Virus record (IMG/VR): IMGVR_UViG_3300034789_000823
Location: 1 to 33,967 of that record
Reading direction: 5' to 3' (one strand)
From: a virus
DNA: 33,967 nt
Of this stretch, positions 1 through 9,021 are shown piece by piece. A model generated the notes under the pieces. The model had not been told where the DNA came from and ran no database searches. It saw nothing but the letters and a program-made list of their open reading frames with translations. Both the position numbers and the translations under genes were made by a program. Position 1 is the stretch's first letter; the number at the start of each line of letters is the position of its first letter.

Positions 1-2010
1 ACCATCAATCTTTGCAGTTTGATTAGCAAAATCAAAGATAACAGCGTTAGCATTAACAGTAGACTTTTTATTATTAGCAGTTGTTCCAATAGCAGTAGGA
101 TCAACTCTCAAAATACGATGAGTATTGTTTCCTTCGAGGTCAGCGATAGTTGGAGTAACTACATCACCAGGACGAAGATCTTTCTCAAATCTGGTTCTGA
201 AACCAGTAATTTCATCATCAGTAGTATCATCAACATCAACTGTAGTTGCTTCAATAGGACGTGTATCATTAAGAATCCAGTTACAACCAAATCTAATTGT
301 GCTAGTACCAGTAAGACCAAAGGATGATCTAACATCAGATAATTCGTAACTATGTGCCGCTTCTAATGTTCCGACATTTCTTCTATTAACTTCAAGAATT
401 TCACCATTTAAGAAGACACCATTTACCTGCTCAAGATAAATGTAGTGAGTGTTATTACCAGTATCGGCAATAAATCCAGAAGCACCAGAAGTTTTACCTG
501 TGATTCTAGTTCCTGCTTGATATGGAGTTACAGCATTAGCAATGTTCAGAACAGTAAACATCTGAACATCCATGAAGAACATATCATACACACCACCAGT
601 AATGGTGGGGTTAGTTCCAAAAGCAGATGTTGCTGTCAAAGCAGTGCTTGCCTTAGACATTTGAACTACACGACATCTACCAATTCTGTTAGCACCAGAC
701 TTAACAGAGGAAGTAGCGTTTGCTGCCCAATCATCATACAGATCTAAAATCTGATATGCATCACTAACACCATCACCAGAAACTTCTGGCCAACCGTAAA
801 CATCGTAGACTTTTACAAAGTTACCCAGTGTAAAGTTGATAATACCGTTTTGACGACTTTCAAAGTCTCTTGGTTTATCTACATCAACATAACGAGGTGT
901 CAAGAATTCATTTCTATAACCTCTAATATATGCTTTACCAGGAGAAACTTCAATTGCTAATTTATCATCTGATGCTACATTACCATCAGGAGATGTTCTA
1001 CCCGCATCATACACACCATTATTAAACCCATCGTTAAGATGCTCTCTTAACTTAACATCAAACGTATCGATAACATAATCACCAGACTCTTCAAAAGTTC
1101 TACGAGCCATTGACTTCTCAAGCTCGCTATATGATGTTCTTTCAACAAAATTTTCTACAACACTATTATTAATTCTAAGCAGTTCAATAAAATCTTTATC
1201 CGCCTCATCATCAAGGAGACGTTTTACAAATTGCGTGCTAATTTTAAATCTATGAGCACCAGGTGCTGAATAATTAGATGTACCAGCAGCATTATCATTT
1301 AGAGATTCATCATCTTCTGGAGTAACAATAGATTCTAAAATCTCCAGACCAACTCTATAGGAAGGATTGCCATCATACTGATTAAGAATCAAATAATTAG
1401 TAGGAACATTTACAAAATGACCTCTAATATAATAAACACCTTCACTGATATATGCAGTAGAACCAACAGCAGTTGCATTAACAGGGAGCAACTGAGCGAA
1501 AGGTGTACCAATCTCAATCAGAGTTGTGCCGAACGTAATCTCCTTATCGGTGATCAACTGCTCATTGATTTGGAATGTTTTAAGACCCTCGGAAGAAGTT
1601 GTATCACCAGAGTCGATATACTTAACATACAGAGTGATATAACCTCTATCAGACTCTGTAGCAGAAATACTGTAAAGAACTTTCGCTCTAACACCAGTAG
1701 TAAGACCTTCAATAATCGTTCCGTTTAATTGTGTCCTGTAGGTTTCGACATCACTACCCAGAAAAGACTCTTGTAACAGAATTGCTTGAACGTTAAGATC
1801 ATAACCTACCTGACCAGGAATGACCATTGCGCCATCTTTGAACAGGTGTGTTCCGATTGATTCTACCTGATTTTGCAGAACACTCTGCATCGTAGTGAGT
1901 TCCCTCGCTTGGATTGGGAATCCAGGGCGAAACAGCACTCGATAAAAATTCTTATCCTTATCGAAATCGTCGTAATAAGGGGTGACGTTTAGGTTGGTAT
2001 TTTGTGCCAT
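1..2010 (-). CDS. DUF4815-type virion structural protein (3' part missing, runs off left edge)
   Basis: This is a partial gene: 670 codons are open from the ATG at 2008-2010 to the window edge with no stop. The N-terminus starts MAQNTNLNVTPYYDDFDKDK and continues with a segment containing FRPGFPIQARELT, TMQSVLQNQ and HLFKDGAMVIPGQ. I recognise this as the start of the DUF4815 family of T4-like cyanophage virion proteins. Family members are thought to be baseplate or tail components; their exact role is not known to me. Further in are a segment around SPGKAYIRGYRNEFLTPRYV and later beta-rich sequence. The start overlaps the gp8 stop by one base (TAATG), which implies translational coupling and expression with the wedge genes. 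No Shine-Dalgarno sequence is visible. The family name is fairly secure; the role is inference from family and position. Confidence 0.85.
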   Translation of the reverse strand, partial: MAQNTNLNVTPYYDDFDKDKNFYRVLFRPGFPIQARELTTMQSVLQNQVESIGTHLFKDGAMVIPGQVGYDLNVQAILLQESFLGSDVETYRTQLNGTIIEGLTTGVRAKVLYSISATESDRGYITLYVKYIDSGDTTSSEGLKTFQINEQLITDKEITFGTTLIEIGTPFAQLLPVNATAVGSTAYISEGVYYIRGHFVNVPTNYLILNQYDGNPSYRVGLEILESIVTPEDDESLNDNAAGTSNYSAPGAHRFKISTQFVKRLLDDEADKDFIELLRINNSVVENFVERTSYSELEKSMARRTFEESGDYVIDTFDVKLREHLNDGFNNGVYDAGRTSPDGNVASDDKLAIEVSPGKAYIRGYRNEFLTPRYVDVDKPRDFESRQNGIINFTLGNFVKVYDVYGWPEVSGDGVSDAYQILDLYDDWAANATSSVKSGANRIGRCRVVQMSKASTALTATSAFGTNPTITGGVYDMFFMDVQMFTVLNIANAVTPYQAGTRITGKTSGASGFIADTGNNTHYIYLEQVNGVFLNGEILEVNRRNVGTLEAAHSYELSDVRSSFGLTGTSTIRFGCNWILNDTRPIEATTVDVDDTTDDEITGFRTRFEKDLRPGDVVTPTIADLEGNNTHRILRVDPTAIGTTANNKKSTVNANAVIFDFANQTAKIDG

Positions 2011-3542
2011 TAGAATTCGATTACGATTTTGATGTCTTCTACTTGGTCGTTAGCACGACTAATTGATCTCCTATTATCTATATAAACAACCTGACCGCTG
2101 TTTGGTTCAATCTCTGCTTTTGCATAACCATTATTGAACTTCATACCCAAATCGTATTCAGTGTTGTTAATGGTTCTAGAAGATGAGTTAGGAACTGCAG
2201 GGAAGTTCACGTCTGGTTGACCAGCAGCACCAGAAACACCACCGTTAATAACGTTGGATCCGTCAAACTCATTTTGTGTACCTGTAACTTCAGGGAAAAT
2301 ACCATCAACTGAGTTCTGATAATACTTCAGGACTTTTGTTGTAGCGTTCCAAGAAATAACACGAGCACGAGCAGTAATATTCTGTCCACCAACAACACGA
2401 GTTTGTGTAATGATTTCGTCAGGCACATAATTGCCTTGGAAAGTTGGAGGGAAAATTGCTGCCTTTGTTGCAGATACAGTCAAATCTGCAATCAACTCAG
2501 AAGTTCCAAACTTCAGAGGGTTGGTAATCAAACCGATACGACGATAATCGTTATCAATAGGGAAGTCGCCTGCACCCTCATCATAAGAGAGTTTAGCGTT
2601 AATCATAACTCGGAAAGCACCAAGTTCAATGGTGGGTTCAGCACCATGACCATTTGGAGGAGGAATAATTACATCAACTTCACCAGCAGTTCCTGTTCCA
2701 ATACCCTGAATATTACTAATACTAATTTGTCCAAAGGTGTATCCTGTTCCACCAGAGGTAACAGTAGCAGAAATAATCTTACCACCATCAACAACGATAG
2801 AAACACGACCACCAGTTCCGTCACCGTTAATAGCAACGTTATCATAAGTGCCGTTATTATATCCTGTACCAGCAGAGTTAATTACAACAGTATCAATTTC
2901 ACCAGCGACAGCATTTGTTTTTACTGCGTCGTTTGTGAACGCAGGCATGTAATCGTTGGAGAAAAACTTAAGGACTGAAGCGACAGGAATGGTATACATG
3001 TATTTCCAACGATATCCATCACCAGTAGTGATGATGCTAGTGGAAGTACCAGTAGGCTCAACTGTAGAAGGTTTACCATTAGGATCAGAAGGCGAGGTTC
3101 CATTATAAATGCACTTATAGACTTGATATTGTGAATTCACAACATAGAAGTCAGAATCATAAAGTTTGGTAGCACCAGAGGAAGCAGTCTTAGAAGGAGA
3201 ATAATCGTGACGATACATGTCATAGGTAAAACCTAAACCACCAGTGGTTTGTTCAGGAGTAACCCAATCAATACGACGGACAACTTGAACTGTATCTGAA
3301 GCGAGAACTCGCTTTAGAGAGATCATGTCATCATAAGAATTAGAGAATTCCGCAAACGAGTCAACCGCTTGAGGTGGTGAGTTCTCATTATCCCATGCTT
3401 GCGGTCTGCCGATAAAGACATAAAGTCTGTCACGACTAGAACCCGCCGCACTATCGCTTTGAGTCGCGTCAGGACCTTCTAGAGATTTAATGAATTTTTT
3501 CGCAGAAAAAATTCTAAATTGATCAGTTAATAGAGCTGCCAT
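2010..3542 (-). CDS. 8: Baseplate wedge protein gp8
   Basis: This 510-aa protein is gp8-like. In T4, gp8 is a dimeric wedge subunit that joins gp7, gp10 and gp6. The N-terminus reads MAALLTDQFRIFSAKKFIKS, followed by DRLYVFIGRPQAWDNE, a conserved pattern in cyanophage gp8. The C-terminus carries YIDNRRSISRANDQVEDIKI, a strong gp8 signature. T4 gp8 is 334 aa, so this version is long. Part of the excess is a pair of GxGY beta-repeats around AGTGYNNG and GGTGYTFG, roughly residues 215-275, of the same type seen in the giant and 1392-aa proteins. The gene follows a 39-base gap holding a late-promoter-like CATAAATA and an AGGA just before the ATG. It overlaps the DUF4815 start by one base. The identification is confident; the dimeric role is carried over from T4. 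Confidence 0.88.
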   Translation of the reverse strand: MAALLTDQFRIFSAKKFIKSLEGPDATQSDSAAGSSRDRLYVFIGRPQAWDNENSPPQAVDSFAEFSNSYDDMISLKRVLASDTVQVVRRIDWVTPEQTTGGLGFTYDMYRHDYSPSKTASSGATKLYDSDFYVVNSQYQVYKCIYNGTSPSDPNGKPSTVEPTGTSTSIITTGDGYRWKYMYTIPVASVLKFFSNDYMPAFTNDAVKTNAVAGEIDTVVINSAGTGYNNGTYDNVAINGDGTGGRVSIVVDGGKIISATVTSGGTGYTFGQISISNIQGIGTGTAGEVDVIIPPPNGHGAEPTIELGAFRVMINAKLSYDEGAGDFPIDNDYRRIGLITNPLKFGTSELIADLTVSATKAAIFPPTFQGNYVPDEIITQTRVVGGQNITARARVISWNATTKVLKYYQNSVDGIFPEVTGTQNEFDGSNVINGGVSGAAGQPDVNFPAVPNSSSRTINNTEYDLGMKFNNGYAKAEIEPNSGQVVYIDNRRSISRANDQVEDIKIVIEF

Positions 3543-3569
3543 TTCCTATGGGATTATTGTCCTCTTGTT

Positions 3570-3577
3570 TATTTATG
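3570..3577 (-). promoter_or_regulatory. Late promoter candidate upstream of gp8
   Basis: The minus strand reads CATAAATA, one base off the T4 late consensus TATAAATA. It sits 28 bases before the gp8 ATG inside the only sizeable gap in this part of the cluster. T4-like phages use such an element with gp55 sigma factor and the gp45 clamp. A start about six bases downstream would leave a leader of roughly 20 bases ending in AGGAA before the ATG. Confidence 0.6.
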
Positions 3578-3581
3578 AAGG

Positions 3582-6500
3582 TTACGAGCGAACGATTGTT
3601 TGATAATCGATTCTCTTGATTCTATAACTTGCACCACCATTACCACCCAGTTTTTCACCACCCAACACCGCATACCCAACAGCACCTGCACCAGTAGTAT
3701 CAGATCCAGCATTTGTAAATGTGATTGTTGGGTGAAGATTGTAAGTGCCATCAACAGTTTGCGGGATTCCATAACCACCATTTGTAATGGTAACACTAGC
3801 AACCTGGTCACCTGCACCTGTCATAACAACTGTTCCTGTTGCCTGAATATCTCCAGTATTTTCAATAGTAACTGTTGGTGTAGCAGTATAGTTTGTTCCA
3901 GGATTTTGAATAAAAATATCAACTACAGTACTATCCTCTGAGAATTGATGTAACAAACCCGCATTACCAACAGCGACATTATTGGTATTGAAAGGTGTAA
4001 TTGCTTGAACAGTAAGTGCAGAATTGTTTGGATCCCAAGCAACTACAGTTGCCTGAACACCAGATACATCTCCAGTCACTGTTTCATTAACACTATAATC
4101 TTGTCCGTTTCCATCATTAGGATCTAAGTAAATAGTTGCAATAGCATTGTGGTCAACACCTTCATTTAGACCACCGACAGATGCCATCGAAGCATACTTA
4201 AATGGAATCGTTGCATCTTTAATTTCATCACCAAGTGCAAATAAAGTGGTATTTTGTCCACCTACAGTTTCTTCGATACCATAGAGAGAACTGTAAATAC
4301 CACCGTCAAGACTGATTTGATTAGCATAGGCGGTATTTGTATTTACCAAGTCTGCAATACCATCTCCAGCACCATCTTGCTCATCATCATCTTCAAATTT
4401 TCTATTAGTAAGGACTGAAACTGGTTCAGTTAACAAGTAAATAATATCAGTTGCATTTTCAGTTGTTAAAACAACATGTGGTGCTGCACTATTAATAGCG
4501 GAGTTCGCAACTCCAGCATCAAACTGAACAATATTATCTTCAGTAGAAGGAATACCACCATCAATAAATGCTAGTTCATCAACCTCAAAAGTAACTAAAA
4601 GCGTTCTTGTTACAGGATCCCAGTCATATACTTTAGCAACTTTACTGTCCTGATTTTCAATTCTTCTAATTAGTCTATCACCTACATTAAATTTGTAAGT
4701 TGATATACCATTTTGATCATTTTGAGAATCATCTAAAATAACACGTTGATCATACTTAAAGTTTACACCTCTGGTTAATCCAGTAAAACTTTCTTCAGTT
4801 TTTGCAGTATATGAAATTGTTTCATATCCAAGAATAAGATCGCCAGATCCAGGAAATGATGATGTACTCTTAACAAAAATAACATCATCATCAGGTGCAA
4901 CACTTTTAGACAAACCTGCTAAGAAAATTGCATAAGAGTTAAATGCCTGACGAGCACGAGACTTTCTCTTAAGATTTACAAGACGATTAAAAACTACATT
5001 AGGAGGACTGGTATATCCCTGACCTTCATCAGTAACTGTAATTCCAGTAATTTGACCTTGATCAATAGTAGCAACTGCTTTTGCACCTGTACCTCCACCA
5101 CCAGTTAATAAAATATAAGGAGCAGTTTGATAGAACTCGCCAGGATCTGCAAGAATAATATTAGTAACCTTACCGTTCTGATCAATTTTTGCAGAACCCT
5201 GAGCACCTTGTCCGCCACCACCTTCAAAAATTAGTGTAGGAGCAGACGAATAACTTCTACCAGAATTTAATAATGATAAACCTGTTACAGTTTGAACAGT
5301 TGGTGTTGCAGTAGCACCACTACCTTCACCACCAAGAATTTTTGCTTTAGCGGGACCAAAGAAATTATCACCATTAGAAGTCATCTTAATATAAGAGACT
5401 CTTCCAGCATTATCCAATACAACATCACCCTGTGCTCCAGCTGGGAACTCAGAAACAATAGCAGGAACAGTATCTCCTTCAAATAAAGGAGCACCATAGA
5501 ATCTAGGACCAATAGCGTATGGATATACAGGATTTCCGCTGCTATCCTCTGTCATAAAATATGCATACGTTCCATTAGGATATTCAGGAGTTACATCAAA
5601 TTTACCATTGTATGCATCCAAAGTACCTACACTAGAATCGTAAATATAATCTTCAACTAAATCTCCGAGCAAATAACCATCTTGAACCGTTCTAATACCA
5701 AGATTGGTGGTTGAATATGCAAAGAGATATAAAATTCTAGGTGCAGTTGCAGGCACCGTAAATCTAGTTTCTCTATTAGATGCACTATTAAATTGACTGA
5801 TATAAGTCGCTAAAGATACTGCAGTTCCATCAATATAATACTCAACACCTAATTGATACAAATAATTTGTATCACCAATATCAGATGAATTACCTGTAGA
5901 ATGCCAACCATTCTCAGTTTCTGAGATTAGTAAAAACTCGTCTAAATTTGTTACATTATTTTGTTGGAAGACATATGTCTTACCCCTTTCAAGATTGAGT
6001 AGTGGTGGTACAGTAGCATCAAAGTTAAATTTACCAGCATCAACAGTAACTGCATATGTTACAGTCCCTGCAGTAGTTACTGCGGCACGACCACCAGAAA
6101 GTTCTGCAGTAGTTTTTAATCTAAATGATGATACTTCTCTCGCTGCATTACCGCTGGAATTATATCCATATGGTCCGTAGATAGGATATCCATCAAAGGA
6201 CATACCAAGAATCTTAGAGTGTCCGTCTACATGTCTAGATTTATCAATCGTATTAGGATCATTTGCATCCGATTGATAATATCTTCTAGTATAATAATTA
6301 TTAGCATGTTCCTCATCTTCAATCTCAGAACTGAGGACCATATAACCTTCATGTCCATCATATCCAGACATGTAAGGGTGGAACTTACAATAATAATAAA
6401 TTCTATTATTTTCATCCGCATTCATGATGAATAACGGTTGGAACTCATTTTCATAATCCGCAGCAGGTGCTGCAGAAACGCCTGTACTGTTGTAATACAG

Positions 6501-7760
6501 TGTTCCAGGTGTTTGGTTAATCAATCCATCAGGAGTCGTGCTGAACTGCATTGGGTGACCACCTGGATGCATATCTGATGGTTGATTACTCTGATCAGAT
6601 AAATTCCATACAATCAGATAATTTCTCTGGACCTGAATATTTTCTGGAGCAAGATAATATTGTCCTGGTGTGAAAGGACCAAACTCTTGTGCTTCTGGAC
6701 CAAAATCAATGTAGAAAATACCATTGTTAAAAACATATGGATTTCCATTAACAGTAAAAGTAAAACCATTAGATCCAAGACATCTATCTCCATCCTCAAA
6801 TGATGCACCAGTAGATACATTTCTCAAATAAATTGCTGTGATTAAATTATTAGAATCCCTAATAATTTTAGCAATCTCACCTCTAGCTCCACCAGAGACT
6901 TCATCTACAATTCTACCAATTTCAATATTACCAAGTGTCTGATCAACATTATTAATTGGAAGCATGATATTATCATGCTCAACCTTTACATTCCAAACAA
7001 ACTTTTCAAAATTACCCCAGTCAAATACACCATTTTGTAAAGCAAACTGATCAATAGTTTTACTTGACTGATAATATTGAATATTACCTTCGGTAACAGT
7101 GTCGTAAATATCATTACCTTTTACATAACTATATTTTACAGAATCAATAGAGAATCCTGCAGGTGCTCCACCATCAGCACCCCATTCTGGAGTGTGTAAG
7201 AGACCACCATTTGCTAAAATACCAGTTACTTTATCTTTTTGATCTACACGAATTCCAGGATTAGGTACATCTTTACCACCCCTGTAGATAAAAGTTTGAT
7301 CAAAAGATCTATCTACTAAAGGACCACCACCAGGTGCTCTTTCAGCAAGGATTGGTGTAGGTTTAGGATGATTATCAGATACAATACGAAGTCTATCTGT
7401 GTCTGTAGTAAACGTTCCTGAAGTAGAAGAATTTGGATGACTTTGCCAAATTCTATTAAAATTAAAAGAATTTACAACCGTGGGTGTTTCTTGTTCGGGA
7501 ACAATTTGAAGTCTTAATGGATCATATCCACGACCCCTAGTTAAAACACGAACATGAACGATTTTACCAGAAGATTGATCAATTATAGGATATAACAACG
7601 CCTCCTCATCTGGAGTGCCACAACCTTCCACAGTAAGTCTAGGTGGATCTGTTTGCACATATCCACTACCACCATCTTTAACTAATACTGCACGAACACC
7701 GAAAAACTCATCAAAGATTGGTTCGATGACGGCACCAGATCCAGGAACTGTTCTTGCCAT
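3582..7760 (-). CDS. Tail-fibre-like structural protein with GxGY repeats, cupredoxin-like and YHYH-type domains
   Basis: This 1392-aa protein has no overall family I can name, but its domains can be read in order. GxGY beta-repeats (GGSGYVQTDPP) lie near residues 30-80. A cupredoxin-like domain covers about 370-480, with H402 (HPMQFS) and C458-KF-H461-PY-M464. A YHYH-type domain covers about 510-760, starting at H514 (HSKILG), with DGYPIYGPYGY and PEYPNGTYAYF. Three more GxGY repeats lie around 810-930, and further beta-rich sequence with GxNYTATP and GGYG motifs ends the protein. In the YHYH domain the terminal Y-H-Y-H is Y732-A-Y-F735, so the name-giving histidines are lost. No signal peptide or membrane helix is visible, as expected for a virion protein. 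It lies between a fibre-like gene (6-base gap) and gp8, which suggests a fibre or spike attached to the baseplate. The domains are seen; receptor or metal binding is inference. Confidence 0.75.
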   Translation of the reverse strand: MARTVPGSGAVIEPIFDEFFGVRAVLVKDGGSGYVQTDPPRLTVEGCGTPDEEALLYPIIDQSSGKIVHVRVLTRGRGYDPLRLQIVPEQETPTVVNSFNFNRIWQSHPNSSTSGTFTTDTDRLRIVSDNHPKPTPILAERAPGGGPLVDRSFDQTFIYRGGKDVPNPGIRVDQKDKVTGILANGGLLHTPEWGADGGAPAGFSIDSVKYSYVKGNDIYDTVTEGNIQYYQSSKTIDQFALQNGVFDWGNFEKFVWNVKVEHDNIMLPINNVDQTLGNIEIGRIVDEVSGGARGEIAKIIRDSNNLITAIYLRNVSTGASFEDGDRCLGSNGFTFTVNGNPYVFNNGIFYIDFGPEAQEFGPFTPGQYYLAPENIQVQRNYLIVWNLSDQSNQPSDMHPGGHPMQFSTTPDGLINQTPGTLYYNSTGVSAAPAADYENEFQPLFIMNADENNRIYYYCKFHPYMSGYDGHEGYMVLSSEIEDEEHANNYYTRRYYQSDANDPNTIDKSRHVDGHSKILGMSFDGYPIYGPYGYNSSGNAAREVSSFRLKTTAELSGGRAAVTTAGTVTYAVTVDAGKFNFDATVPPLLNLERGKTYVFQQNNVTNLDEFLLISETENGWHSTGNSSDIGDTNYLYQLGVEYYIDGTAVSLATYISQFNSASNRETRFTVPATAPRILYLFAYSTTNLGIRTVQDGYLLGDLVEDYIYDSSVGTLDAYNGKFDVTPEYPNGTYAYFMTEDSSGNPVYPYAIGPRFYGAPLFEGDTVPAIVSEFPAGAQGDVVLDNAGRVSYIKMTSNGDNFFGPAKAKILGGEGSGATATPTVQTVTGLSLLNSGRSYSSAPTLIFEGGGGQGAQGSAKIDQNGKVTNIILADPGEFYQTAPYILLTGGGGTGAKAVATIDQGQITGITVTDEGQGYTSPPNVVFNRLVNLKRKSRARQAFNSYAIFLAGLSKSVAPDDDVIFVKSTSSFPGSGDLILGYETISYTAKTEESFTGLTRGVNFKYDQRVILDDSQNDQNGISTYKFNVGDRLIRRIENQDSKVAKVYDWDPVTRTLLVTFEVDELAFIDGGIPSTEDNIVQFDAGVANSAINSAAPHVVLTTENATDIIYLLTEPVSVLTNRKFEDDDEQDGAGDGIADLVNTNTAYANQISLDGGIYSSLYGIEETVGGQNTTLFALGDEIKDATIPFKYASMASVGGLNEGVDHNAIATIYLDPNDGNGQDYSVNETVTGDVSGVQATVVAWDPNNSALTVQAITPFNTNNVAVGNAGLLHQFSEDSTVVDIFIQNPGTNYTATPTVTIENTGDIQATGTVVMTGAGDQVASVTITNGGYGIPQTVDGTYNLHPTITFTNAGSDTTGAGAVGYAVLGGEKLGGNGGASYRIKRIDYQTIVRS
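5490..6230 (-). other. YHYH-type domain (1392-aa protein), degenerate signature
   Basis: The region encodes H514-SKILG, DGYPIYGPYGYN, LDAYNGKFDVTPEYPNG and TYAYFMT, followed by YPYAIGPRFYG. This is the order seen in YHYH-domain proteins (PF14240-type). The final signature here is YAYF rather than YHYH. The giant protein carries a second copy ending YCYF. Confidence 0.65.
6321..6653 (-). other. Cupredoxin-like domain with full type-1 copper ligand set (1392-aa protein)
   Basis: This covers residues about 370-480 of the 1392-aa protein. The pattern is NIQVQRNYLIVWNLS, then HPGGHPMQFSTTPDG, then YYYCKFHPYMSGY. Candidate ligands are H402, C458, H461 and M464. The C-x2-H-x2-M spacing matches that of amicyanin. 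Related-looking sequences recur in marine phage structural proteins as far as I recall, but I know of no proof that they bind copper. Confidence 0.65.
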
Positions 7761-7766
7761 TTATAC

Positions 7767-8066
7767 TCAGACGATAACGTTAATAGTTCCATTCATTTGA
7801 GTATGAATGGTGCATTGATAATAAAGAGTATTGGGAGCATCCATTGGTACAGTCCAATACAGAACTCCAGTTCCACTACCAGACTGACCAGCAGTATATG
7901 CTGTTCCGCTCAAACCTTGACTAGACTGGATTCTGAATGGGTGTGATCCACCTTGAACACTGTTATCAAATGCGTAGGTCGCACCACGCTGAACATATAT
8001 TGTAGGATCGTTAGTAGCACCACTGAATCCAGGTCCATTAAATGTGTAATGGTTTGATCCATCAGC
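7767..8066 (-). other. C-terminal cupredoxin-like domain (408-aa protein)
   Basis: The domain has the typical order: PTIYVQRGATYAFDN strand, GGSHPFRIQSS with H351, a GTLTW-like strand (GVLYWTVP), then YYQCTIHTQMNGTINVIV. Ligands would be H351, C394, H397 and M400. Spacing C-x2-H-x2-M is the same as in the neighbouring 1392-aa protein. The domain closes the protein, so it would lie at the distal end if the N-terminus attaches to the baseplate. Confidence 0.7.
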
Positions 8067-8993
8067 ATTTAATTCCCACCATGTAATAGGACTACGAGTT
8101 ACCACCCACTGAGTTCCATTCCAGAACAAAGAATCACCTTGCGTGATACCAGTAACATCAGTATCAGTTAACGCTGCTAACGTAGACACAACAGTTCCAG
8201 AGAAAGAAACCGTCACAGTATCACCAGTAATTGCTGTTTGAATATTACTACCACCAGCAATAGTTAATGTATCTGAAGCAGTGTTTGCTGTTGTATTGCC
8301 TGTATCTGCAGCAATAGTTGCAAAAATATTTTGTTCACCAGCACCTGCAACATCATCACCAGGAATCCATTTGCTAGTAGCAGCATTCCACTTTAAAACC
8401 TGATTATTTGTAGGTGCCGCAGTAGTGGTATCAACGTCACTCAAAAGATCAATACTGGAATATTCAGTCGCTAACTTCGCTCTTACATCCCCCGCACCAC
8501 CAGCAGTGATATTCATATTTACATATGGATTATCATCACCGTCAATAGTGAAAAAATATCCAGGATACGTTGCAGCAGCAGGAGCGTTGCCAAGTGCAGT
8601 ATATTCGTTCTTATACGAAATAGTTGTTGCAACATCAAAATTGCCAGTGGCACCATCAAAGATGGATGTTACACCACCAACTGTAATTCTTACGTCTCCA
8701 GTTCCGTTAGGAGCAAGGGTTACATTACCATTACTTGCAGAAGTAATATTATTACCAGCAACATCAAGTGCAGAAGTCAGAGCATTAAAATTCGACGGTG
8801 CAAAAACTGTACCGTTATATCTCAGAACTTGCCCTACTGCAGGGTTAGAGACGGAAATACCAACAGTACTTCCGTCTCCAATAGCACCATAAAGTTCATC
8901 AAAGTTTCCGTTGATCTTAAGACCACCACTTCGTAGGGTATCACCAGTGTTATCATTCGCGGCAGAGCCGACATTTAGTGATTGCTTAGTCAT
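7767..8993 (-). CDS. Tail-fibre-like protein with C-terminal cupredoxin-like domain
   Basis: This protein has 408 aa. The N-terminus contains LNVGSAANDNTGDTLRSGGL and KINGNFDELY, a start motif shared by many T4-like cyanophage fibre and structural proteins. I take it as an attachment segment. The middle is a low-complexity Thr/Ala/Asn/Gly fibre-like stretch, with NNQVLKWNAATSKWIPGD and GDSLFWNGTQW, which look like short repeated W-containing fibre motifs. The last 100 residues, about 310-408, form a cupredoxin-like domain with H351 (GGSHPF) and C394-TI-H397-TQ-M400, close to the C-terminal end. The ATG lies 23 bases downstream of the giant gene, just after a perfect TATAAATA. Only a weak GCGAG precedes it. 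The location suggests a short fibre or tip attached to the baseplate. Fibre nature is supported; the ligand and any copper are unproven. Confidence 0.75.
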   Translation of the reverse strand: MTKQSLNVGSAANDNTGDTLRSGGLKINGNFDELYGAIGDGSTVGISVSNPAVGQVLRYNGTVFAPSNFNALTSALDVAGNNITSASNGNVTLAPNGTGDVRITVGGVTSIFDGATGNFDVATTISYKNEYTALGNAPAAATYPGYFFTIDGDDNPYVNMNITAGGAGDVRAKLATEYSSIDLLSDVDTTTAAPTNNQVLKWNAATSKWIPGDDVAGAGEQNIFATIAADTGNTTANTASDTLTIAGGSNIQTAITGDTVTVSFSGTVVSTLAALTDTDVTGITQGDSLFWNGTQWVVTRSPITWWELNADGSNHYTFNGPGFSGATNDPTIYVQRGATYAFDNSVQGGSHPFRIQSSQGLSGTAYTAGQSGSGTGVLYWTVPMDAPNTLYYQCTIHTQMNGTINVIV

Positions 8994-9013
8994 TACTCGC
9001 TACATTTTTTAGT

Positions 9014-9021
9014 TATTTATA
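9014..9021 (-). promoter_or_regulatory. Late promoter, perfect TATAAATA, overlapping the giant gene's stop codon
   Basis: The minus strand reads CCTATAAATAAC, an exact match to the T4 late consensus. The TAA in the middle is the stop codon of the 7136-codon gene. The next ATG (8993) is 20 bases past the element, fitting a short leader for the 408-aa fibre gene. Confidence 0.75.

Noticed and set aside
2403-2978. Long plus-strand open frames (such as 191 aa here, and 212 aa at 14759-15397)
   Set aside because: They lie antisense to strongly supported structural genes, are rich in Ser/Asn/Thr/Cys/Ile as expected from reading those codons backwards, and show no domain pattern or promoter.
7757-7765. 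TATAAATG on the minus strand at the start of the 1392-aa gene
   Set aside because: It resembles a late promoter but overlaps the ATG itself, so it could not drive that gene, and the last base deviates from consensus.
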